From a virus: a stretch of DNA of 38,461 nucleotides. Under the pieces are notes generated by a model. That model was not told the origin of the DNA. It did no database searches and was given only the letters and a program-made list of their open reading frames with translations. The DNA lies in IMG/VR virus record IMGVR_UViG_3300030406_005821, positions 2,599 through 41,059 of that record. One strand, given 5' to 3'. Numbering within the stretch: position 1 is the stretch's first letter; every line of letters begins with the position of its first letter. Position numbers and translations under genes: made by a program. Below are positions 1 through 6,735 of this stretch, piece after piece.

Positions 1-399
1 GTTACAAGTTAAAATAAATCCACAGTTCTTAGAGTACTCTTCCATAAAATTACGGAGAGCAGGTTGTGTTGACTGAGGATTCAGATAGTCAGCCTCATCG
101 AGAATAACATACTTGCGATTGCCGGTAAGAGAAACTGTCGATGCAAAGTTCTTAATCTCGACACGTAGGGTATCGATGTTACCATTCATCGAGCCGTTGA
201 TTACAATGTAGTCAAAGTCACATTGTTCCAGCATTGCCCTTGCAACCGTGGTCTTGCCAACACCGGGACCGCCAGTGAGGAGAAGATTTGGCACATAATT
301 TTTGTCCACAAAATTAGCAAAAGTTTGCTTGAGTTCTGCTGGAAGAATGCAATCATCAATCTTTGACGGGCGATATTTTTCTACCCAAAGTTCATTCAT
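1..399 (-). CDS. gp44: Clamp loader large subunit gp44 (partial, C-terminus beyond window)
   Basis: AAA+ ATPase that, in T4, works with gp62 to load the gp45 sliding clamp onto primer-template DNA. I translated the visible 133 N-terminal residues by hand. They begin MNELWVEKYRP, the usual clamp-loader opening. A Walker A motif GGPGVGKTT lies at residues 43-51 and a Walker B motif VILDEADY near residue 100. The reading frame is still open at position 1, so the C-terminal part is missing; T4 gp44 has 319 residues. The ATG at 399 follows the gp45 stop by 19 bases, with a modest AAAGG ribosome site inside that gap. It is co-transcribed with gp45. Identification is secure. Confidence 0.95.
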   Translation of the reverse strand, partial: MNELWVEKYRPSKIDDCILPAELKQTFANFVDKNYVPNLLLTGGPGVGKTTVARAMLEQCDFDYIVINGSMNGNIDTLRVEIKNFASTVSLTGNRKYVILDEADYLNPQSTQPALRNFMEEYSKNCGFILTCN

Positions 400-418
400 A
401 ATATAAAGTACCTTTCAA

Positions 419-1069
419 TTAGCGAGATTCTGTAGCGATGTGATACTGTAACTTACCTCCATTTGTTGAGAAGTGACTGATGCCCTTCGAGGAAATTCGA
501 ACTGTATAGTCTGCTGGCATGAATTTTAGGTTTTCAACCTTAAACACCAAATCAAATTCAAGGTCGGTTGAACCTACCACAGTTCGAAATGTATTGGATG
601 TCTCGTCTTTTGAATTACCAACAACGAGGATGACATCACCACCTGAACCAATTACGGACCAGTTTGGAAGCTGAAGTACACTCGCTGCGGCCATCGTTTT
701 CTTGAACACATCATCTTTGAGTTCAAACTCAACAACAACGTCAGGCAGATCGAGATCTTTGTCTGGGGCTTGCATAATCATGTTAGCGTCGGCATAACCA
801 TAAGTGACTGATGCCACACCGTTTTTAATTTCAACAGACTTATCACCAAAATTAAAATCAGGTGACTCGAAAATACTTACGGTGCTCAAAAACTGATTTA
901 GATCATAAATACCGAATGGCTTTTCGAAAGAATCGTCAACCTCTGCCCGAGCAATAATAGTTTTTTGTGGAGAAATTGTTTTCACCACATTTCCAGAATT
1001 AACATACAAAGATGGATTAATAGAAGTAAAACTCTTCAGAACAGAAAGAGTATTTTGAGAGATGTTCAT
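419..1069 (-). CDS. gp45: DNA polymerase sliding clamp gp45
   Basis: Trimeric sliding clamp: processivity factor for the phage polymerase and, in T4, the mobile activator of late transcription working with gp55 and gp33. The protein has 216 residues against 228 in T4. The N-terminus (MNISQNTLSVLKSF) and the ending SKGISHFSTNGGKL are typical of T4-type clamps. The ATG at 1069 follows a GAGGATAAGAA ribosome site. It lies directly upstream of gp44, as in T4, and is preceded by a promoter with TTTACT and TATTAT boxes at 1115-1143. Because late promoters of TATAAATA type are present in this window, a double role in replication and late transcription is likely here too. Confidence 0.95.
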   Translation of the reverse strand: MNISQNTLSVLKSFTSINPSLYVNSGNVVKTISPQKTIIARAEVDDSFEKPFGIYDLNQFLSTVSIFESPDFNFGDKSVEIKNGVASVTYGYADANMIMQAPDKDLDLPDVVVEFELKDDVFKKTMAAASVLQLPNWSVIGSGGDVILVVGNSKDETSNTFRTVVGSTDLEFDLVFKVENLKFMPADYTVRISSKGISHFSTNGGKLQYHIATESR

Positions 1070-1114
1070 TTCTTATCCTCACATAAATGACAAAATTCAA
1101 TAGTTAACTCAAAT

Positions 1115-1143
1115 ATAATATCACACATAATATATTAAGTAAA
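1115..1143 (-). promoter_or_regulatory. Early-type promoter upstream of gp45-gp44
   Basis: On the minus strand a TTTACT -35-like box is separated by 17 bases from a TATTAT -10-like box. The -10 is preceded by TGA, an extended -10 element. The same layout recurs at 6683-6711 and 13926-13953. It lies in the only non-coding gap of this part of the window, 46 bases before the gp45 start. Confidence 0.55.
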
Positions 1144-1152
1144 CAAAAATAC

Positions 1153-1998
1153 CTATTTAAGTTTTTGAGATACATCAGCAGTGGCAGCTGCACCAATTTG
1201 AGCAAGATCAATTAGACTACCACCGAATACATATGATCCAGTGTGTGACATATTCATCCATGGGCACATCCAAACTTTTAGCCCAATTTTTCTTGACCAC
1301 TGACAAAACATGTAGTCTTCAGAAAGATAGCGATTGGACTCATCATCAATAAGAGCATCAAAGTAACACATGATCTGCCGTGATCCATCGAAGTTTGCGG
1401 ACCTAACATGATCTGGTGTATATTTTAATTCTGGATATGCTTCTGCATACTTTCCAAATGTCTTGCGCTGAATCATCATGAATCCAGTACCGCCCTCAAG
1501 CACTTCGACTGGTTTATCTAGTGGAATCTCGTTCACACCATTTGCTGGATTGAAAACATAGTCTCCAACATAGTTTGATAGCTTTTGTGGATTTTCATCA
1601 GCAAAACCTTTGTCTACAGCAACCTTGATTTTTTCCCAAGAGATAGTTTTCTTTGGATAAGGGCCGCAGACTATGTCTTTATCACTGTCCGGTTCTGATA
1701 TAGCAGCTAGTGTTAATACATCATTTGGATTAAATCCAATATCTGAATCAATAAACATCAGATGAGTATATTTTTCATTTCTCAAAAACTCATCTACACA
1801 GTAATTTCTTGCACGAGTGATGAGTGATTCATTGAATAGAAAAAAGAAATCAATTTCTACACCGTAATGATCACAAAGTTTTTGTAAATCAACACAGGAC
1901 TTAGTGTATTGACCACCGCACATCCCACCGTACATTGGAGTTGCAACAAATATTTTTCTTTTTCTTAATTCATCTACTGAAATCTCAATTTCAGACAT
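1153..1998 (-). CDS. GT-A type glycosyltransferase
   Basis: Predicted nucleotide-sugar-dependent glycosyltransferase of 281 residues. The sequence has an N-terminal beta-strand and loop (KIFVATPMYGG, about 15-25), an ARNYC segment near residue 63, and an aspartate pair in FIDSDIGF (D84, D86), the expected DxD metal/sugar-nucleotide site of a GT-A fold. A later GGTGFMMI segment and an acidic SEDYMFCQW segment are usual for the acceptor side. The ARNYC element followed by the aspartates also occurs in the two other glycosyltransferases of this operon, suggesting a common fold. It is the last gene of the accessory operon, next to a DUF3310 protein. The acceptor (DNA base, protein or surface glycan) cannot be read from sequence. 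Confidence 0.75.
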   Translation of the reverse strand: MSEIEISVDELRKRKIFVATPMYGGMCGGQYTKSCVDLQKLCDHYGVEIDFFFLFNESLITRARNYCVDEFLRNEKYTHLMFIDSDIGFNPNDVLTLAAISEPDSDKDIVCGPYPKKTISWEKIKVAVDKGFADENPQKLSNYVGDYVFNPANGVNEIPLDKPVEVLEGGTGFMMIQRKTFGKYAEAYPELKYTPDHVRSANFDGSRQIMCYFDALIDDESNRYLSEDYMFCQWSRKIGLKVWMCPWMNMSHTGSYVFGGSLIDLAQIGAAATADVSQKLK

Positions 1999-2268
1999 CT
2001 AGTTCTCCTCATTGTATAGATCGTGGTTATACATTGCAATAATCGCATAGTGTATAATTTTCATAAGATCTTTTCGGTTATACCCATTCTTTTTGCCATA
2101 ACGCTGAGCATACTTCATAATATTCCCAATACAGAAACCCTCACCATGACCACCGTCTATGATGAACTCTGTTGCTTGGTAATTGTTTGTGGAATAATGC
2201 TCACCGTAGGTACCATCAATATAGTCTTTGATCTCGGCGATCAGGTCGCCTTCATTATATTTATACAT
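1999..2268 (-). CDS. DUF3310-family small protein
   Basis: Small protein of about 89 residues. The C-terminal two thirds, with GEGFCIGNIMKYAQRYGKK followed by a lysine and an alanine/tyrosine-rich helix, match the pattern of DUF3310, a phage family sometimes labelled a nucleotide-kinase-like protein without firm biochemical proof. The ATG at 2268 overlaps the upstream glycosyltransferase stop (TGATG); a GTG one codon earlier is also possible. The stop adjoins the next glycosyltransferase start without a gap, so it is translated as part of the same operon. Its early codons contain TATAAATA by chance. Function unknown; a role in nucleotide metabolism is a family-level guess. Confidence 0.65.
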   Translation of the reverse strand: MYKYNEGDLIAEIKDYIDGTYGEHYSTNNYQATEFIIDGGHGEGFCIGNIMKYAQRYGKKNGYNRKDLMKIIHYAIIAMYNHDLYNEEN

Positions 2269-3116
2269 CACTTCAAGAACTCCATAAGGGGTGAATTAAA
2301 AGACTTGGGGATAGGGGTGTGAACAAAAGTTTTCCAGATGTTTGAAGGCTTGATTTTTGTTCTTCCATATTGATTTGTGATCTGAAAATTGGCTTGCGGC
2401 CAATACTCTTGTAATTTTAAAGACCGTTTCATTCTATTATCACCAGCGTGAGATGTGTCTGTATTACCACCCTTAATAGTCATAGTCGCTGCTTTATCAA
2501 TTAAAAATTTATTGAACAATAGAGTGCAGTAGTATTTAGTATTAAGAACTTGTAAAGAATAATCTGTGTCTTCAATTACATCATCACGCCACCATATATC
2601 AAGATCATTATTTACTAGAACGCCACTATATACTTGCTGATTTATTCCAACATGATTACTTTTAGAAAAAGCAAACATCGTGTGTGACATTCCAGCAATG
2701 CCGATATTCTCATAAGAATCACAAATAGACTCACAAGCTACAATACATTTAAAAGCTTCACATTTTACATTCTTTGTTGGTTCTCTATACTTAAATGAAG
2801 TAATGTTATCATCAAACTGCCAATGGAATTTTGCACCATTTTCAATGGAATGTTGTTTACAATAATTTCTTACATATGTTATCCCACGGTTATTATGATC
2901 CATTTTTAAAACGGATGAGATATCATAGTGCTCTAAGTACTTTTCATACTCTTGTGGCTCAACAACAACATAAAAAGGAATACCACTATTTTTCAGCTCA
3001 CGTGTAGTTAAAGCAACATCAGCTCGACCGCGAGACGGAACATATACTGGATACTTTACTGATTCAGTTATGTTGTCTATATCATCAAGTAAAGTTTCAG
3101 CTTGCTGTTCTAGCAC
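2268..3116 (-). CDS. TET-associated-type glycosyltransferase, copy B
   Basis: Predicted glycosyltransferase of 282 residues, paralogous to the protein at 3945-4916. Shared landmarks are YPVY (22-25), SRGR (28-31), EPQEY (53-57), an RNYC segment (83-86), HW (98-99), the acidic DDN (102-104), EDTDYS (182-187) and IKGGNT (214-219). These resemble the TET/JBP-associated glycosyltransferase (TAGT) family of phages, thought to put sugars on oxidised or hydroxymethylated bases; this family call is from memory of the motifs. The start is a GTG preceded by AAGGA; no ATG lies early in the frame. It overlaps the epimerase by 20 bases. Acceptor and sugar are unknown. Confidence 0.7.
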   Translation of the reverse strand: MLEQQAETLLDDIDNITESVKYPVYVPSRGRADVALTTRELKNSGIPFYVVVEPQEYEKYLEHYDISSVLKMDHNNRGITYVRNYCKQHSIENGAKFHWQFDDNITSFKYREPTKNVKCEAFKCIVACESICDSYENIGIAGMSHTMFAFSKSNHVGINQQVYSGVLVNNDLDIWWRDDVIEDTDYSLQVLNTKYYCTLLFNKFLIDKAATMTIKGGNTDTSHAGDNRMKRSLKLQEYWPQANFQITNQYGRTKIKPSNIWKTFVHTPIPKSFNSPLMEFLK

Positions 3117-3948
3117 TAATATAGTCCTTTAGGTTTTTTCTGGAAGACCATCCAAGAGCACGTGTTCGATCAGTTATCACCTTTGCTGACATCCTGTTAC
3201 CCTTCCTTTCAGGTAGCATTTCAATCTTTGTATTGATCCCAAACATTGCTGCAACATCGATGATTGTATATGAATCATCGCATCCAATTCCGTATTCGTC
3301 GCCATACCCCTCTTTTCCAACAAGAATAAGCCCATCTATGATGTCATCAATATGAGTAAAGTTTCTTTTCTGTGTACCTGGTTGAACGATTGTAAGCGGT
3401 TCACCATTTTTTACTTTATTGATAAACATTGCAATTAGAGTAGCATATGGACCACTTTCAATTTCTCTTGGCCCATATACATTATAAAAATATGTGATGG
3501 CATAGTCAATAGAATTCCACTCACAAAATAGTTTTACAAATTCGGTGTTTGTCTCCTTTGACCAGGTATAAGGGCTCTTTATATATCCTAAATGCTCGTT
3601 CGTAAATTTTGTGCTTGATCCAGCATATACAAGTTTTGCATCACACTTTTTTACAAAATCGAGAATACATTTAGTACCGATTTTATTATATTCCCAAACT
3701 TTTTCAAAATCATCGAATGACTGCTCTACTCGAGAGTATTCACCTAAGTGATACACGATGTCAAAATTAGTAGGTAATTCGCACACATCTCTTGTATCTA
3801 GGTCTCTATACAACACACCCTGCACGTGATTATCTTCAGAGCCTGTAAAGTAGTTATCTATAGAAGTCACAATATGACCTTCGTTGACCAGTCTCTCACA
3901 CAAATGTGAGCCAACAAAACCAGCACCACCAGTTACTAGTACTTTCAA
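3097..3948 (-). CDS. NAD-dependent sugar-nucleotide epimerase/dehydratase
   Basis: Extended short-chain dehydrogenase of 283 residues, UDP-glucose 4-epimerase-like. The NAD-binding motif TGGAGFVGSH lies at 6-15, an AGSST segment with the catalytic serine/threonine at 109-113, and the YxxxK pair at Y127 and K131. It is slightly shorter than usual for bacterial GalE (about 330). It would interconvert or modify a nucleotide sugar and is placed between two paralogous glycosyltransferases, so it probably supplies their donor. The start is TTG at 3948, supported by a strong GGGAGGAAAGAG ribosome site 8 bases upstream, and it overlaps the upstream stop by 4 bases. The exact substrate cannot be told. 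Confidence 0.85.
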   Translation of the reverse strand: MKVLVTGGAGFVGSHLCERLVNEGHIVTSIDNYFTGSEDNHVQGVLYRDLDTRDVCELPTNFDIVYHLGEYSRVEQSFDDFEKVWEYNKIGTKCILDFVKKCDAKLVYAGSSTKFTNEHLGYIKSPYTWSKETNTEFVKLFCEWNSIDYAITYFYNVYGPREIESGPYATLIAMFINKVKNGEPLTIVQPGTQKRNFTHIDDIIDGLILVGKEGYGDEYGIGCDDSYTIIDVAAMFGINTKIEMLPERKGNRMSAKVITDRTRALGWSSRKNLKDYISARTAS

Positions 3949-4916
3949 AACTCTTTCCTCCCTGATGGAAATTTATTTTCAGAAAAACTTTTATCAATGA
4001 TTGAGCTATCTGTAATTGGATAGTTGCTCATATCATCGTCCACATCTCGATACAAGTTCATTCCATAGTTATCTACTCTATTTAGTAACTCTACATCATC
4101 CTTTAAAATTAAGGCATTTTGCCTGGCTGGCTGACCATCTTTTGTTTTGATTGCATCAAGATCAACGTGGTGATGAACTCGACCATATCTCTCTACGAGA
4201 GTAACAACATCGGGATGCATCTCAACGAGCATCTGTGACTTTCTCAGTGATGCATCTTCTTCATAGTTATTGTAAACTTCAGATGTGTTGCCACCCTTCA
4301 CAGTACCAGTTCTGGCTTTGCCCTGCAAGAAGGCATAGATTAGACAAGTGCATAAACCATCTTTCAGTACACGAATAGATAGATCGACGTCCTCATTGTA
4401 TCGACCACGCCATCTATGCTCAATTTTATTTTGTATTAAGAAACAAGACATGATGCGCGAGTTTAAGATATATGGCGGATATGGATAATCATCAACACAG
4501 AAAAATTTGTATTGAAATCCGGTCAGTGCAATATTTTCATAGCGATCAACAAAATCTTCTGTTGCACGAAAGATACCAGAGCCCCTACGAACACGATACC
4601 TTCTGTTTTTATGCAGGCGCCAGAACTCGTATATATTGTCGTCCATCAACCAATGGCGCTCATGACCCTCGGATATTGAGTGCTCCCAGCACCAATTACG
4701 AGCAGGTCCCGATCCCTTACCGTGATTGCTGAAAGGTAATACAAGCAATTTATCCTCACCACAAGTCTCAGCATAGTTGTCATATTCCTGCGGCTCGATA
4801 GCAATTTTATAAGATGTCACACCCATTCGATCTAGGGCACGCATTGTCATGCGCTGTTTCCATCGACCCTTTGACAGAATGTAGATTGGGTACCTAGTCT
4901 CAAAGTTCATTTTCAT
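3945..4916 (-). CDS. TET-associated-type glycosyltransferase, copy A
   Basis: Predicted glycosyltransferase of 323 residues and the longer of two paralogs. Landmarks in order: YPIY (9-12), SKGR (15-18), EPQEY (41-45), ARNWC (72-76), HW (88-89), DDN (92-94), EDVDLS (175-180) and VKGGNT (206-211). DDN and EDVD are 83 residues apart here and 80 in copy B, so the core fold is shared. A C-terminal extension of about 60 charged residues is unique to this copy. Motifs resemble the TET-associated glycosyltransferase family. The ATG at 4916 overlaps the upstream gene by 17 bases; a second ATG lies at 4910. No strong ribosome site is seen, so translation is probably coupled. Confidence 0.7.
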   Translation of the reverse strand: MKMNFETRYPIYILSKGRWKQRMTMRALDRMGVTSYKIAIEPQEYDNYAETCGEDKLLVLPFSNHGKGSGPARNWCWEHSISEGHERHWLMDDNIYEFWRLHKNRRYRVRRGSGIFRATEDFVDRYENIALTGFQYKFFCVDDYPYPPYILNSRIMSCFLIQNKIEHRWRGRYNEDVDLSIRVLKDGLCTCLIYAFLQGKARTGTVKGGNTSEVYNNYEEDASLRKSQMLVEMHPDVVTLVERYGRVHHHVDLDAIKTKDGQPARQNALILKDDVELLNRVDNYGMNLYRDVDDDMSNYPITDSSIIDKSFSENKFPSGRKEF

Positions 4917-5166
4917 CTACATATCCATTTTTAATATTTGATTCTCTATCTTTTTTAGGATACCAGACTACAGGAGTTTTATCAGTTAACTCATAGTCGT
5001 ATAGCTCAGAAAAAGCTTGGCGGTCCTCTTTGGTTTTAAATTTAATCGTGATCTGTTTCCAAGGATCCAGTTTTTGAGTCTCAAACGATGGCATGCCCGC
5101 AGCCCACCATTGAAGGTATGGGTTGCGCCACTCATTCTGTAGTTGTTTCTTGTTATATGCTTTCAT
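4900..5166 (-). CDS. Small conserved phage protein with W/F motif, copy 2
   Basis: Protein of 88 residues from the ATG at 5166, which is preceded by a good GGAGACTGAA ribosome site; longer frames upstream lack this support. The centre reads DPWKQITIKFKTKEDRQAF and is followed by KTPVVWYPKKDRE. The pattern W, hydrophobic-x-F, ED and aF, then a lysine/threonine and an aromatic-Y/P segment, also appears in the neighbour at 5168-5482, so the two look like diverged copies. Similar short stretches occur in phage proteins near DNA-modifying genes, but I cannot name a function. It overlaps both neighbours and is clearly part of the glycosyltransferase operon. Confidence 0.75.
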   Translation of the reverse strand: MKAYNKKQLQNEWRNPYLQWWAAGMPSFETQKLDPWKQITIKFKTKEDRQAFSELYDYELTDKTPVVWYPKKDRESNIKNGYVDENEL

Positions 5167-5167
5167 T

Positions 5168-5482
5168 TCAGTCTCCAAAAAAGCTAAGTAGACCATCATC
5201 TTTTTGTCTACTGTAAATGTATTTAGTCAATTTTGGAACGGGTGCCTCGCCCATTTTATTCATGAACTCTGCGTAGTCTTCGATGCAATCAAAGTTCACA
5301 AAAAGATTCTGCCAATCCTCAGGAAATTCTGGATCGACTTGTTTTGGTTTGATATTTGGCTCGACATTTGTGTTTTCACCAATAAATACTGATAGGTCAG
5401 ACGGCACATTTTCTTCAGCCGTATAGCCTACAAGATCATCATAATCTTTTGATGTATCACGTACAGAGTTCATGGTAGACAT
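5168..5482 (-). CDS. Small conserved phage protein with W/F motif, copy 1
   Basis: Protein of 104 residues if started at the ATG at 5482 (MSTMNSV), which has AAGGA about 10 bases upstream. The N-terminal half is acidic and probably disordered. The C-terminal part holds DWQNLFVNFDCIEDYAEF and then PKLTKYIYSRQ, the same pattern as the WKQITIKF segment of the next gene. It therefore seems to be a paralog with an added N-terminal region. It lies between the UDG-like gene and copy 2, one base from copy 2, in the accessory operon. Function unknown. Confidence 0.7.
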   Translation of the reverse strand: MSTMNSVRDTSKDYDDLVGYTAEENVPSDLSVFIGENTNVEPNIKPKQVDPEFPEDWQNLFVNFDCIEDYAEFMNKMGEAPVPKLTKYIYSRQKDDGLLSFFGD

Positions 5483-5505
5483 TCTAATACATTCCTTCGT
5501 AATTG

Positions 5506-5979
5506 TCAATAGTTATTCAAGTACTTATGTATTTTTCTGATCTGATCTAAACGAACTTCAAAATCATTCAGCTGTCTAGTCCTACCAGACGGGTGATAGA
5601 TCTTCAAGTGATCGAGATCCATTTTATTTAGTACTTTGCTCACGAAGGATCCTAAAGCAATAATTTTTTTATCTCTAAATGGCTCTAGTCGAGGTTTTAA
5701 TAAGTCAAAAACTACATTCTTGATGTCTGGTTCTACATTCACAGCATGTGGTATGACATTTTGCCAGTCCCATTCATAGCAACGAGCAGCATGCATCCAG
5801 TCTGTAAGTGTCTGGTATGTATCTTGCTTGCTGTACTTTTCACCGGATGAATACACGCACGTATCCCACCCAGAAGGACAAAAGCCGCAAACCATCACCT
5901 CATTACTGAGGCGATGGCGCGGATCGAGAATCCCTATCCTTTCGGCAAAGGATTCTTTCAGGTAGTATTTCTCAATCAT
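5506..5979 (-). CDS. Uracil-DNA glycosylase-superfamily-like protein
   Basis: Protein of 157 residues from the ATG at 5979, which overlaps the upstream stop by 8 bases; the frame is open further upstream but that part duplicates the coding end of the nuclease gene. Three segments fit the uracil-DNA glycosylase superfamily in order: CGFCPSGWDT near 31-40 (nucleotide-pocket GxxPS-like motif), a KIIALGS strand near 105-111, and HPSGRTRQL near 129-137 (the DNA-intercalating HPS-type loop). Such enzymes excise damaged or unusual bases. The call is by motif only and the family (4/5 or Mug-like) is open. Its place directly after a nuclease gene suggests DNA processing. Confidence 0.5.
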   Translation of the reverse strand: MIEKYYLKESFAERIGILDPRHRLSNEVMVCGFCPSGWDTCVYSSGEKYSKQDTYQTLTDWMHAARCYEWDWQNVIPHAVNVEPDIKNVVFDLLKPRLEPFRDKKIIALGSFVSKVLNKMDLDHLKIYHPSGRTRQLNDFEVRLDQIRKIHKYLNNY

Positions 5980-6676
5980 TGATTTCGAACAGATCTTTGA
6001 AGATGTCGAGAGCCTGATTGGCATCAGAAACTGAAGCCGTAAATCGCCGATCTTTTCTGTCGCCACTGCCGACATTTTCTAAGTCTTGCAGACCAAGTTC
6101 TTTTGCCCAAGCTTCCAGATTTTTCTTGAATTCTGATTTGCCCAACATGAAAGTGATTTCATTTACATCACCATTCGGCATTGTCGTCCAACCAACTTGA
6201 ACTCCATTTCGAGTTACACTTTCAAAAACTGTTGAGGTAGCGGTAATGGTGAGCTTGCCGCTTCGACCCTTGATAAAGCCATAGTTATCAGTATACCACG
6301 ATGGCAGGCTTTCCAGATTGTCGATCTGATCTTCTTTCCAAGTTCCAAAAATTTCAGAGAACTTCGACATAATAAAACACTCCTTGTAATGCCCAGCAAC
6401 GGCATTATCGGTTGGTTGCAGTGTGGATATAAGATACGACTCTAAAACAAAAGATGCATCTTTTTCGTCAAGTCTAAACCTTTCAAGATTGCATGCAACA
6501 ATCCAAAGATCATTGATGTCATAACCCTTCGAGTTTATATGAGACAGACAACGATTGCCACGACCCTTGCCTGTGTATTTTGGATTTCCTGCAAGGTCCC
6601 GATACATATAAACATAGTCACCGAGAGACTCTAGGAAAACCATGGGGATGGTTTCTGTGTTTGTCATGTTCATCAT
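5972..6676 (-). CDS. GIY-YIG endonuclease (LEM-3-like type) with C-terminal extension
   Basis: Protein of 234 residues. The first 100 residues show a GIY-YIG nuclease pattern: YVYMYRD (21-27), YTGKGRGNR (34-42), a histidine at 46, the metal-binding glutamate at E79 in the ESYLI segment, and an asparagine at N91. The GKGxGNR form resembles LEM-3/ANKLE1-type GIY-YIG domains more than T4 DenA. The C-terminal 110 residues are not recognised. A promoter lies just upstream at 6683-6711, with its predicted RNA start almost at this ATG, so the real start could be a later methionine (6667 or 6643). No clear ribosome site is seen. It is first in the accessory operon. Host DNA breakdown or intron-like homing are both possible. 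Confidence 0.6.
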   Translation of the reverse strand: MMNMTNTETIPMVFLESLGDYVYMYRDLAGNPKYTGKGRGNRCLSHINSKGYDINDLWIVACNLERFRLDEKDASFVLESYLISTLQPTDNAVAGHYKECFIMSKFSEIFGTWKEDQIDNLESLPSWYTDNYGFIKGRSGKLTITATSTVFESVTRNGVQVGWTTMPNGDVNEITFMLGKSEFKKNLEAWAKELGLQDLENVGSGDRKDRRFTASVSDANQALDIFKDLFEIND

Positions 6677-6682
6677 ATGACT

Positions 6683-6711
6683 ATACTATCATATAATGCT
6701 AATTATGTAAA
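6683..6711 (-). promoter_or_regulatory. Early-type promoter of accessory operon
   Basis: On the minus strand TTTACA and TAGTAT boxes are 17 bases apart, with TGA directly before the -10. It matches the layout of the promoters at 1115-1143 and 13926-13953. It sits in the 59-base gap between the GIY-YIG gene and the deformylase gene, the only gap for several kilobases. The expected start of RNA is very near the first ATG. Confidence 0.5.
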
Positions 6712-6735
6712 TACTTTTTTATGTAATGTTTTGAA

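Noticed and set aside
2258-2265. TATAAATA on the minus strand as a late promoter
   Set aside because: It codes for Tyr-Lys-Tyr in the first codons of the DUF3310 gene, and there is no other late promoter in this half of the window.
2023-2322. Plus-strand open frame of 99 residues with hydrophobic stretches
   Set aside because: Opposite the DUF3310 and glycosyltransferase genes; hydrophobic look follows from complementing their codons; all gaps and promoters favour the minus strand.
5506-6075. Longer start at 6075 for the UDG-like gene
   Set aside because: The extra 32 residues overlap the conserved end of the nuclease gene in another frame; the ATG at 5979 overlaps the stop by 8 bases as other genes here do.
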